Positions 32,024-39,653 of a stretch of 64,000 bases of DNA are shown piece after piece (the stretch's first letter is position 1; every line of letters starts with the position of its first letter). Origin of the DNA: Aestuariivivens marinum (GTDB lineage: Bacteria; Bacteroidota; Bacteroidia; Flavobacteriales; Flavobacteriaceae). The position numbers and the translations under genes were made by a program. The notes beneath the pieces are model-generated. The model saw nothing but the letters and a program-made list of their open reading frames with translations. It had not been told where the DNA came from and did no database searches. Location of the stretch: positions 1 to 64,000 of the forward strand of contig NZ_JAKMCR010000006.1 in NCBI RefSeq assembly GCF_022662175.1, written 5' to 3'.

Positions 32024-33214
32024 ATGCCAAATATATCAAAGAAGGGGGGGGCTATGCCAGAATCACCCATACGAAAACTGGTTCCTTACGCAGAACAAGC
32101 CATTAAGGACGGAAAAACCATTTATCATTTAAATATTGGCCAACCCGATATAAAAACGCCTCAAATTGCACTCGATGCCGTGAAGAACCTATCATTGGAC
32201 ATACTCGCTTATTCACGATCAGAAGGCTCAGAGACCTACCGCATTAAAATTGCCAACTATTATGAAAAAAATAATATAGAAGTTACCCACGATGATATTA
32301 TAGTGACTACAGGTGGAAGTGAAGCTCTATTATTTGCTTTTGGTTCCATTATGGATGCCGATGATGAAGTGATTATCCCAGAACCGTTTTATGCCAACTA
32401 CAATGGGTTTTCAACAGCTTCAGGGATTAATATTGTACCTGTAATTTCTAAGATTGAAGACAACTTTGCCTTACCACCTATCGAGGAATTTGAGAAACTT
32501 ATCACCTCAAAGACCAAAGCTATTCTAATATGTAACCCAGGAAATCCAACGGGCTATTTATATTCTCAGGAAGAAATACAAAAATTAGCTAGCTTGGTTA
32601 AAAAACACGATTTGTTTTTAATAGCTGATGAAGTTTACCGGGAGTTTGCCTACGATGGGCACAAGCACTACTCAGTTATGCAAGAACCAGGTATTGAAGA
32701 CCACGCCATTATGATAGACTCAGTATCTAAGCGTTACAGTATGTGTGGGGCTCGTGTAGGTTGTTTGGTTTCAAAAAATAAAACCGTCATACAAACGGCA
32801 TTAAAATTTGCGCAGGCACGTTTAAGTCCCCCTACATTTGCTCAAATAGCAAGCGAGGCTGCACTGGAAACCCCTCAAAGTTATTTTGATGCCGTTATAG
32901 AAGAGTATGTAGGCCGCCGCAATACCTTAATTAATGAATTAGAAAAAATTGAAGGTGTTAAAGTTGCTAAGCCCAATGGTGCCTTTTACTGTGTAGTCGA
33001 ACTGCCAATAAAAAATGCCGATCATTTTGCGCAATGGCTATTAGAGGATTTTAACATTAATGGTGAAACGGTTATGGTTGCTCCCGCTGCTGGCTTTTAC
33101 TCTACCCCTAATGTTGGCTTAAACCAAATACGAATTGCATACGTACTTAATAAGGAAAGTTTAATAAAAGCAGTTAATATTATAAAAGAGGCTTTAAAGA
33201 TTTACAACAATTAG
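32024..33214 (+). CDS. Class I/II PLP-dependent aminotransferase
   Basis: The 396-residue enzyme is of aspartate-aminotransferase fold type I. It shows the substrate loop LNIGQPD, the ICNPGNPTG motif, the IADEVYREF block and the PLP lysine in SVSKRYSMCGARVG. The family includes aspartate, aromatic and alanine aminotransferases, so the substrate is not decided here. The next gene, murB, begins within its stop codon. A run of eight G (32044-32051) lies near the start, and an in-frame ATG at 32054 follows it directly. Confidence 0.93.
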   Translation: MPNISKKGGAMPESPIRKLVPYAEQAIKDGKTIYHLNIGQPDIKTPQIALDAVKNLSLDILAYSRSEGSETYRIKIANYYEKNNIEVTHDDIIVTTGGSEALLFAFGSIMDADDEVIIPEPFYANYNGFSTASGINIVPVISKIEDNFALPPIEEFEKLITSKTKAILICNPGNPTGYLYSQEEIQKLASLVKKHDLFLIADEVYREFAYDGHKHYSVMQEPGIEDHAIMIDSVSKRYSMCGARVGCLVSKNKTVIQTALKFAQARLSPPTFAQIASEAALETPQSYFDAVIEEYVGRRNTLINELEKIEGVKVAKPNGAFYCVVELPIKNADHFAQWLLEDFNINGETVMVAPAAGFYSTPNVGLNQIRIAYVLNKESLIKAVNIIKEALKIYNN

Positions 33215-34227
33215 TGTTCATTCAAGACAACATATCCTTAAAACCTTATAACACATTTGGTATTGATGTTATTGCTAAACATTTTGTTTCCGTATCTAGC
33301 ATTAACGAATTAAAGTCTGTTTTATCACTAAAAAAATATCCCAACAAACTTATTTTGGGAGGGGGTAGCAATATGTTGCTTACAAAAAACCAAGATGCAC
33401 TTGTAATTCACCTCAACATAAAAGGCATTGATATTATTTCAGAAAATGAAGACAATGTTTTAATTAAAGCCTATGCAGGCGAAAACTGGCATGAATTTGT
33501 ACTTTGGTGCCTAAACAAAGGGTATGGCGGTATTGAAAATTTGTCACTCATACCAGGTAATGTAGGCACTGCCCCAATTCAAAACATAGGAGCCTATGGC
33601 GTTGAACTTAAAGACGTTTTTGTGTCCTGTGAGGCTTTATCAGTTGCAAACAAAACTCTAAAGACCTTTTCTAAAGAAGATTGTAACTTTGGTTATAGAA
33701 ATTCCATATTTAAACAGCAATCCAAGGGCAAATATGTTATTACCAGTGTTACATTTAGGCTAACCAAAAAAAACCACGAGTTGCACATTAACTATGGTGC
33801 CATTGCTTCGCAACTTGAAACCCTGAATGTAAATACCCCGACCATAAAAGACATTTCCCGAGCAGTTATTGCTATTAGGGAAAGTAAATTACCTAATCCA
33901 AAAGAGATTGGCAATAGTGGCAGTTTTTTTAAAAATCCTATTATATCAAAATCACATTACAATAAGTTGTTAAAAAGCTTTGACCTTATTCCATGTTATC
34001 CTGTTTCTGAAGATGAAATAAAAGTCCCCGCCGGTTGGCTTATTGAAAAAGCTGGATTTAAGGGTAAACGATTTAATGATTATGGCGTTCATAATAAACA
34101 GGCTTTGGTGTTGGTCAATTATGGCAATGCAAAAGGTGAAGATATATTGAAACTTTCCAGGTTAATTCAAAAAACGATTAAAAGATTATTTAATATAACC
34201 CTAGAAGCTGAAGTAAATATTCTATAA
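33214..34227 (+). CDS. murB: UDP-N-acetylenolpyruvoylglucosamine reductase
   Basis: MurB makes UDP-MurNAc for peptidoglycan using FAD and NADPH. The 337-residue protein has the FAD-binding motifs LGGGSNMLL and IENLSLIPGNVGTAPIQNIGAYG (split here across the family signature), the catalytic-site stretch NSGSFFKNP, and GWLIEKAGFKG. It starts with GTG 33214, which overlaps the TAG of the aminotransferase by one base. No ATG alternative exists nearby, so translational coupling is likely. The long C-terminal form is the type I MurB. Confidence 0.96.
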   Translation: MFIQDNISLKPYNTFGIDVIAKHFVSVSSINELKSVLSLKKYPNKLILGGGSNMLLTKNQDALVIHLNIKGIDIISENEDNVLIKAYAGENWHEFVLWCLNKGYGGIENLSLIPGNVGTAPIQNIGAYGVELKDVFVSCEALSVANKTLKTFSKEDCNFGYRNSIFKQQSKGKYVITSVTFRLTKKNHELHINYGAIASQLETLNVNTPTIKDISRAVIAIRESKLPNPKEIGNSGSFFKNPIISKSHYNKLLKSFDLIPCYPVSEDEIKVPAGWLIEKAGFKGKRFNDYGVHNKQALVLVNYGNAKGEDILKLSRLIQKTIKRLFNITLEAEVNIL

Positions 34228-34245
34228 AGTATAAAAAGAAATTTC

Positions 34246-34253
34246 TACATTTG
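34246..34253 (+). promoter_or_regulatory. Putative -7 box of the ECF sigma operon
   Basis: TACATTTG fits TAnnTTTG and lies 46 bp before the sigma factor TTG start. No clear -33 element was found. It would serve the sigma/anti-sigma pair. Confidence 0.4.
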
Positions 34254-34299
34254 ATATAATCCAGTATTAGGCAATTAATACTTTTAAACTAACAAAAGA

Positions 34300-34833
34300 T
34301 TGATTTCAGAAATAGAAAAAGAAATAGTTTCATTACTTAGAAACGGTGATAAAAGGGCCATAACATTGCTTTATAACAATTATTCTGATGCACTTTACGG
34401 CGTTATTAAAAAGATAATTATTGATGACGAAATTGCTCAAGATGTCTTACAAGAAAGCTTTGTTAAAATATGGCGTTATGCAAAAAAATATGATGCCTCT
34501 AAAGCTAAACTTTTTACCTGGTTATATAGAATTGCATATAACACAGCTATAGACAAAATACGATCCTTAAAAAACAAAACCGAAAAGGAAGTCCAAATAG
34601 AAGTTTCATCCGTATATAAGTTAACATCGAACACGTTAAACCAAGACGTATTAGATATAAAGAAGCATTTAAAAACTATAGACGAAAAATATCAAATTGT
34701 AATAAACGCTCTCTTTTTTGAGGGCATGACACAACAAGAAGCTAGTGACGAATTAGACATTCCACTAGGTACTATAAAATCGAGATTAAAAATTGGATTG
34801 CGTGAACTGAAAAAAATTTACGATCCGCAATAA
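34300..34833 (+). CDS. ECF-type RNA polymerase sigma factor
   Basis: The 177-residue protein has sigma region 2 (QDVLQESFVKIWRYAKKYD and LFTWLYRIAYNTAIDKIR) and region 4 (MTQQEASDELDIPLGTIKSR), with no regions 1 or 3. This is the extracytoplasmic-function type. It starts with TTG 34300, since no ATG is available. The next gene (8 bp downstream) encodes a membrane anti-sigma factor with a C-terminal RskA-like domain, so this is a sigma/anti-sigma pair. The inducing signal and regulon are unknown. Confidence 0.93.
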   Translation: MISEIEKEIVSLLRNGDKRAITLLYNNYSDALYGVIKKIIIDDEIAQDVLQESFVKIWRYAKKYDASKAKLFTWLYRIAYNTAIDKIRSLKNKTEKEVQIEVSSVYKLTSNTLNQDVLDIKKHLKTIDEKYQIVINALFFEGMTQQEASDELDIPLGTIKSRLKIGLRELKKIYDPQ

Positions 34834-34841
34834 AAATTGTC

Positions 34842-35651
34842 ATGGATGAAAAAATAAATACTTTTTTAGATTCTGGACTTTTAGAAAAATATCTAATTGG
34901 CACAACTACTATTGTCGAAACAGAACAGGTCGAGGCTTATATCTCAAAATATCCAGAAGTGCAAAATGCATACAATACAATGCAATTTAACCTAGAAGTT
35001 ATTGCTAAAAGTAATGCAGTTGAAGCTCCAAAAGACATCTTAAACGCTGTTTTAGATGAACTAGATGACACTCCAGTTGTAAACATAAGCACCTTTCAAA
35101 AATATAAATCTTGGTATAAAATAGGTGTGGCAGCCTGTGTAGCCTCTATTATTTTTGCTGGCACCAGTTTTATGTTCTTCAAGCAAAACCAAAAACTTAG
35201 TAACTACAATCACTTACTAAGTGAAGAAAACCAAACGGTGGTTGATGAGCTTTTTGATTTACGTAGTGATATAGAGGAAAACAATGCGAAATTAGACGCC
35301 GTAATGCAACAGTTTGTAAAACTTAATGACCCCGAAACCTATAAATATATTATTCAAGGCAATAATCGTGCGAGCAAATTAAAAACTGTTGCCTACATTA
35401 ATCCAAGAGAAAAAACATCTATGATTGATGTGGTTTCATTACCAGAATTACCTGAAGAACAATGTTTCCAAATATGGGCTGAATTACAAGGTAAAATGGT
35501 AAGTTTAGGTATTTTAACAGAAGAGGACCGACAGTTAAGAGCAATACCTTATACCGAAGATGCTTTAGCTCTTAACATTACCATAGAACCAAAGGGTGGT
35601 AATTCCATAGCATCATTAGATAATTCGGTTGCTCACATAAGCTTACAATAG
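34842..35651 (+). CDS. Membrane anti-sigma factor (RskA-like)
   Basis: The 269-residue protein has an N-terminal cytoplasmic zinc-less anti-sigma-like segment with LLEKYLIGTTTIVETEQVEAY. A single membrane helix lies at about residues 89-110, followed by a coiled coil (about 112-150). A C-terminal RskA-type domain contains LPELPEEQCFQIWAELQ. The order right after an ECF sigma gene supports the assignment. It probably holds the sigma factor at the membrane until an envelope signal triggers release. Confidence 0.88.
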   Translation: MDEKINTFLDSGLLEKYLIGTTTIVETEQVEAYISKYPEVQNAYNTMQFNLEVIAKSNAVEAPKDILNAVLDELDDTPVVNISTFQKYKSWYKIGVAACVASIIFAGTSFMFFKQNQKLSNYNHLLSEENQTVVDELFDLRSDIEENNAKLDAVMQQFVKLNDPETYKYIIQGNNRASKLKTVAYINPREKTSMIDVVSLPELPEEQCFQIWAELQGKMVSLGILTEEDRQLRAIPYTEDALALNITIEPKGGNSIASLDNSVAHISLQ

Positions 35652-35682
35652 AAAAAGAAATATTATATTAATTAAGCCTCAA

Positions 35683-35712
35683 TTTGAAATTGAGGCTTTT
35701 TAATTTTATAAA
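35683..35712 (+). terminator. Terminator after the anti-sigma gene
   Basis: AAGCCTCAATT at 35684-35694 pairs with AATTGAGGCTT at 35698-35708 and is followed by TTTTAATTTT. It ends the sigma/anti-sigma unit. Confidence 0.9.
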
Positions 35713-35718
35713 ACTACC

Positions 35719-35726
35719 TATCTTTG
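35719..35726 (+). promoter_or_regulatory. Putative -7 box before the 67-residue membrane protein gene
   Basis: TATCTTTG matches TAnnTTTG, 19 bp before ATG 35746 and directly after the previous terminator. Confidence 0.5.
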
Positions 35727-35745
35727 CACAAATTATTTATCACAG

Positions 35746-35949
35746 ATGAAACTTCTTTTAATAACGTTTATATTATTAGGCTTGGGCTTAGCTGGAATTG
35801 CCATAAAAATTTGGGCAAAAAAAGATGGTAAGTTTGCTGGCACCTGTGCCAGTCAAAACCCAATGCTTAACAAAGAGGGTGAAACTTGTGGCTTTTGTGG
35901 AAGAACTCCAGACCAATACAGTGAATGTAACGAACCTCAACATTCCTAA
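35746..35949 (+). CDS. Small membrane protein with a cysteine-rich tail
   Basis: The 67-residue protein has an N-terminal hydrophobic helix (residues 3-23) and a short tail with four cysteines (at about 34, 48, 51 and 59) including CGFC. Similar short proteins are widespread in Flavobacteriaceae, but I do not know a function. A metal-binding or redox tail is possible. It is 7 bp before the glycosyltransferase gene and probably co-transcribed with it. Confidence 0.7.
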   Translation: MKLLLITFILLGLGLAGIAIKIWAKKDGKFAGTCASQNPMLNKEGETCGFCGRTPDQYSECNEPQHS

Positions 35950-35956
35950 TTAGTTC

Positions 35957-37069
35957 ATGCAAATTCTTGACATTCTACTCTACATTTTTATTATTGTAGC
36001 ATGTATCCAAGTTACTATTTATCTATTTATTTATGGTAGGTTTTCGTTTTCAAAACCCACCAAAACAAATTTAAACACAACACCTGTTTCGGTTATTGTT
36101 TGTGCAAAAAATGAAGCAGAAAATTTAGAGCGGTTTTTACCAGCTATCATTCAACAAAACTATCCCGAATTTGAACTTGTTTTAATTAATGACGCTTCAC
36201 ATGACAATACCCTAGAAGTAATGCAACAGTTTGCTGAATTGTACGACAACATTAAAATTGTGAATGTTAAACCCATTGAAGCCTTTTGGGGTAATAAAAA
36301 ATATGCGTTAACCCTAGGTATTAAAGCCTCAAAACATGATTTACTTTTATTTACTGATGCTGATTGTAAGCCCGTATCGAAATATTGGATTAGTGAAATG
36401 GTTGGGCATTTCAATAGCCATAAGTCAATTGTATTAGGGTTTGGCGCCCATACAAGAATTAAAAACTCTTTTTTTAACAAACTTATACGGTTTGAAACCT
36501 TAACAACCGCACTTCGGTATTTTTCATTTACTAAAATAGGTATGTCCTACATGGGTGTTGGCAGAAATTTAGCCTATAAAAAAAGTCTGTTTTTTAAAGT
36601 CAATGGCTTTATAGATCATATGCACATTAAATCGGGCGATGATGACCTATTTATCAATCAAGTAGCCACAACTAAAAACGTTTCTATTTGCTTTAAGAAA
36701 AACAGTTTTACAACCTCACCTGCTAAAACCACCTTTAAAGAGTGGTTTTTACAAAAACGGCGTCACGTATCCACTGCGAAGTATTACAAATTAAAGCATA
36801 AAATAGCTTTGGCTTTAATTTACAGTTTACAACTTGTTTTTTGGGTATTGACTTTGATATTATTGGTTACTAAACATCAATGGCATTGGGTTATAATTTT
36901 TTTAAGTATTAGACTAATGGCGCAATATATAACAGTTGGTGCAGCTTCTAAAAAATTAAATAGTAAAGACCTAATCGTATCAATTCCTTTTTTAGAAATT
37001 TTCTTAATTAGCATACAATTATTTATATTTATAAACAATCTTGTTTCAAAACCTAATCATTGGAAATAA
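35957..37069 (+). CDS. Membrane-associated family 2 glycosyltransferase
   Basis: The 370-residue protein starts with one membrane helix (about 5-26). It then has a GT-A catalytic domain with VSVIVCAKNEAENLERFLPA, LINDASHDNTL and the nucleotide-sugar DxD-like motif FTDADCKP. Two or three membrane helices close the protein (about 275-365). It resembles processive or polyprenyl-linked glycan transferases, but the acceptor is unknown. Its last ten bases overlap the following sigma factor gene. Confidence 0.9.
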   Translation: MQILDILLYIFIIVACIQVTIYLFIYGRFSFSKPTKTNLNTTPVSVIVCAKNEAENLERFLPAIIQQNYPEFELVLINDASHDNTLEVMQQFAELYDNIKIVNVKPIEAFWGNKKYALTLGIKASKHDLLLFTDADCKPVSKYWISEMVGHFNSHKSIVLGFGAHTRIKNSFFNKLIRFETLTTALRYFSFTKIGMSYMGVGRNLAYKKSLFFKVNGFIDHMHIKSGDDDLFINQVATTKNVSICFKKNSFTTSPAKTTFKEWFLQKRRHVSTAKYYKLKHKIALALIYSLQLVFWVLTLILLVTKHQWHWVIIFLSIRLMAQYITVGAASKKLNSKDLIVSIPFLEIFLISIQLFIFINNLVSKPNHWK

Positions 37070-37620
37070 AAGAAGCCATTAAACGCGCCAAAAAGAATGA
37101 CCAAAAAGCATTCAATTATTTACTAGACTTATATTGGGATGATGTATATGGCTTCCAATTAAAACGCATACAAAACGAAAATGATGCAGAAGATGTTACC
37201 ATTCAAACATTTTCTAAAGCATTTGATAGGATTGATACTTTTGATGAATCCTATAAATTCAAAACTTGGCTAATCACTATATCAAAAAATATCCATATCG
37301 ATTTATTAAGAAAAGAGGAAAAATCCATATCAAAAGTCATTTCCCGTGATGATGACAATGCCTATAGGGTTTTAGATGAATCACCTTCTCCCGAAGATAA
37401 AATTATTACCGAACAGCATTTGGCCAAATTGCTGTTGGACATAAAAAAGCTAAAGCCTCATTATCAAAAAATCATAAACCTTAGATATTTTCAGGAATTG
37501 AGTTACAAAGAAATATCCATTGAATTAGGAGAACCTATTAACAATGTTAAGGTAAAACTCTTAAGGGCAAAAAAATTACTAGCAGACATAATAAAAAAGC
37601 AAAAGGGAAATTCAACATAG
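37060..37620 (+). CDS. ECF-type RNA polymerase sigma factor (second)
   Basis: The 186-residue protein has region 2 (NDAEDVTIQTFSKAFDRI and FKTWLITISKNIHIDLLRK) and region 4 (LSYKEISIELGEPINNVKVK). It begins with TTG 37060 inside the 3' end of the glycosyltransferase gene (10-bp overlap), which suggests translational coupling. No anti-sigma gene follows, in contrast to the sigma factor at 34300. Region 4 matches flavobacterial housekeeping-like ECFs, but the regulon is unknown. Confidence 0.92.
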   Translation: MEIKEAIKRAKKNDQKAFNYLLDLYWDDVYGFQLKRIQNENDAEDVTIQTFSKAFDRIDTFDESYKFKTWLITISKNIHIDLLRKEEKSISKVISRDDDNAYRVLDESPSPEDKIITEQHLAKLLLDIKKLKPHYQKIINLRYFQELSYKEISIELGEPINNVKVKLLRAKKLLADIIKKQKGNST

Positions 37621-37699
37621 CATAATTGTAAGCTTTTACCCCTAAGACACCTTCTAACTTTAAACACACCAAACCATTCAAGATTAACACAATACTTTG

Positions 37700-37707
37700 T
37701 ATCTTTG
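37700..37707 (+). promoter_or_regulatory. Putative -7 box of lipA
   Basis: TATCTTTG matches TAnnTTTG, 16 bp before ATG 37724. It overlaps the longer reading frame upstream and so supports the ATG at 37724. Confidence 0.5.
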
Positions 37708-37723
37708 TGCCTTATTTAATAGC

Positions 37724-38605
37724 ATGAATACAGAAACCGTTTCAAACATATTACCAAAAGAAAGAGTACCAAAACCAAAGTGGCTCCGTGTAAAATTACC
37801 AACAGGAAAAAAATACACTGAATTAAGGGGTTTGGTCGATAAATACAACTTAAACACTATTTGTACATCGGGTAGTTGTCCCAACATGGGTGAGTGCTGG
37901 GGCGAAGGCACGGCAACCTTCATGATCCTAGGAAACATTTGTACCCGTTCCTGTGGCTTTTGTGGCGTTAAAACAGGAAGACCAGAAAGCGTAGATTGGG
38001 ATGAACCCGAAAAGGTGGCGCGCTCCATTAAAATCATGAACATAAAACATGCTGTACTTACCAGCGTAGACCGAGATGATCTTAAGGATATGGGAAGCAT
38101 TATGTGGGCAGAAACCGTAAAAGCAGTGCGTAGGATGAACCCCAAAACCACCCTTGAAACACTTATCCCAGATTTTCAAGGTATAGAACAGCATATTGAT
38201 AGGATTATTGACGTAACTCCGGAGGTTGTGTCTCATAATATTGAAACAGTGCGTCGCTTAACGCGCGAAGTACGCATACAAGCAAAATACGATAGAAGCC
38301 TCGGTGTTTTAAAATATTTAAAACAACAAGGGCAACGCCGAACGAAATCGGGAATTATGCTAGGACTTGGAGAAACTAGAGAGGAAGTTATAGAAACCTT
38401 GCACGATTTAAAATCTAATGAGGTAGATGTTATAACTATTGGGCAGTACTTACAACCTAGTAAAAAACATTTACCAGTAAAACAGTTTATAAGCCCCGAA
38501 CAGTTTGATGATTACAAACAAATTGGCTTAGACCTTGGTTTTAGGCATGTAGAAAGTAGTGCTTTGGTACGTTCTTCCTACCATGCACAAAAACACATTC
38601 ATTAA
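37724..38605 (+). CDS. lipA: Lipoyl synthase
   Basis: The 293-residue radical-SAM enzyme inserts two sulfur atoms into octanoyl chains to make lipoate. The auxiliary iron-sulfur cluster ligands are Cys47, Cys52 and Cys58 ([12 protein letters not shown]), and the radical-SAM cluster is Cys73, Cys77 and Cys80 (CTRSCGFC). The C-terminal motif RSSYHA with conserved SS is present. I start it at ATG 37724. A TTG nine codons upstream lies in the promoter. The stop is 3 bp before the GAPDH gene. Confidence 0.97.
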   Translation: MNTETVSNILPKERVPKPKWLRVKLPTGKKYTELRGLVDKYNLNTICTSGSCPNMGECWGEGTATFMILGNICTRSCGFCGVKTGRPESVDWDEPEKVARSIKIMNIKHAVLTSVDRDDLKDMGSIMWAETVKAVRRMNPKTTLETLIPDFQGIEQHIDRIIDVTPEVVSHNIETVRRLTREVRIQAKYDRSLGVLKYLKQQGQRRTKSGIMLGLGETREEVIETLHDLKSNEVDVITIGQYLQPSKKHLPVKQFISPEQFDDYKQIGLDLGFRHVESSALVRSSYHAQKHIH

Positions 38606-38608
38606 ACT

Positions 38609-39625
38609 ATGATACATGTTGCCATTAATGGTTTTGGCCGTATAGGCCGCCGTATTTTTAGATTACTTCAAAATCATAAATACATTAAGGTTGTTGCCAT
38701 TAACGATTTATCCGATAGCAAAACCTTAAGCCACTTACTTAAATACGATAGCATACATGGCATTTTCCCTGCTGAAATTAAACATGGCACTAATTCTATT
38801 ATAGTAAACCATGAATTCATCCCGCTTTTAAATAAAAATCATCCCAAACAAATAAATTGGGAGCCTTTTAATGTTGATTTTGTTATAGAATCTACAGGAA
38901 AATTTAAATCTACCCCTGATTTAGATTACCATTTAATCAATGGTGCAAAATGTGTTATTTTAAGTGTACCTCCACTAGACAGCGACATTAAAACTATTGT
39001 AATGGGTGTTAATGATAGTATTATTGATGGAACAGAAACCATTATTTCAAATGCCTCGTGCACAACAAACAATGCCGCACCTATGATAGATGTAATCAAC
39101 AAACTATGTGGTATTGATCAAGCTTATATTACTACAGTACACTCTTATACCACAGACCAAAGCCTTCACGACCAAGCACATCGCGACTTAAGACGTGCCA
39201 GAGCTGCTGGACAATCAATAGTTCCCACAACTACAGGTGCAGCTAAAGCGCTTACTAAAATTTTCCCCGAACTTTCTAATGTTATTGGAGGTTGTGGCAT
39301 TAGGGTTCCCGTAATAAATGGTTCCTTAACCGATATTACGTTTAATGTAAAACAAACGGTTTCAATCAACCAAATAAACGCTTCTTTTAAAACAGCTTCA
39401 AATAATCATTACAAAAATATTATCCAATATACTGAAGACCCCATTGTTTCTATTGATATTGTCGGAAATACACATTCCTGTATTTTCGATTCGTTAATGA
39501 CCTCGGTAATTGGAAACATGGTAAAAATTATTGGCTGGTATGATAATGAAACAGGTTATTCTCAAAGAATAATTGATTTATTATGCAATTTATCGGAAAA
39601 AAAGTGTGTTTTATCGGTAAAATAA
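38609..39625 (+). CDS. gap: Glyceraldehyde-3-phosphate dehydrogenase, type I (divergent copy)
   Basis: The 338-residue enzyme has the N-terminal NAD-binding motif NGFGRIGRRIFR (residues 7-18) and the catalytic cysteine Cys151 in SNASCTTNN. The conserved histidine lies in TTVHSYTTDQ, and NGSLTDITF and WYDNETGYS follow. The usual second cysteine of the ASCTTNC motif is Asn here. It is directly downstream of lipA (3 bp) and before the hybrid kinase gene, an unusual setting. Flavobacteria often carry more than one GAPDH, so it may work in gluconeogenesis or be a paralogue, which I cannot decide. Confidence 0.93.
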   Translation: MIHVAINGFGRIGRRIFRLLQNHKYIKVVAINDLSDSKTLSHLLKYDSIHGIFPAEIKHGTNSIIVNHEFIPLLNKNHPKQINWEPFNVDFVIESTGKFKSTPDLDYHLINGAKCVILSVPPLDSDIKTIVMGVNDSIIDGTETIISNASCTTNNAAPMIDVINKLCGIDQAYITTVHSYTTDQSLHDQAHRDLRRARAAGQSIVPTTTGAAKALTKIFPELSNVIGGCGIRVPVINGSLTDITFNVKQTVSINQINASFKTASNNHYKNIIQYTEDPIVSIDIVGNTHSCIFDSLMTSVIGNMVKIIGWYDNETGYSQRIIDLLCNLSEKKCVLSVK

Positions 39626-39626
39626 T

Positions 39627-39634
39627 TATATTTG
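39627..39634 (+). promoter_or_regulatory. Putative -7 box of the hybrid histidine kinase gene
   Basis: TATATTTG matches TAnnTTTG, 19 bp before ATG 39654 and just after the GAPDH stop codon. Confidence 0.5.
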
Positions 39635-39653
39635 TCGGTAAGATTATTTTATA

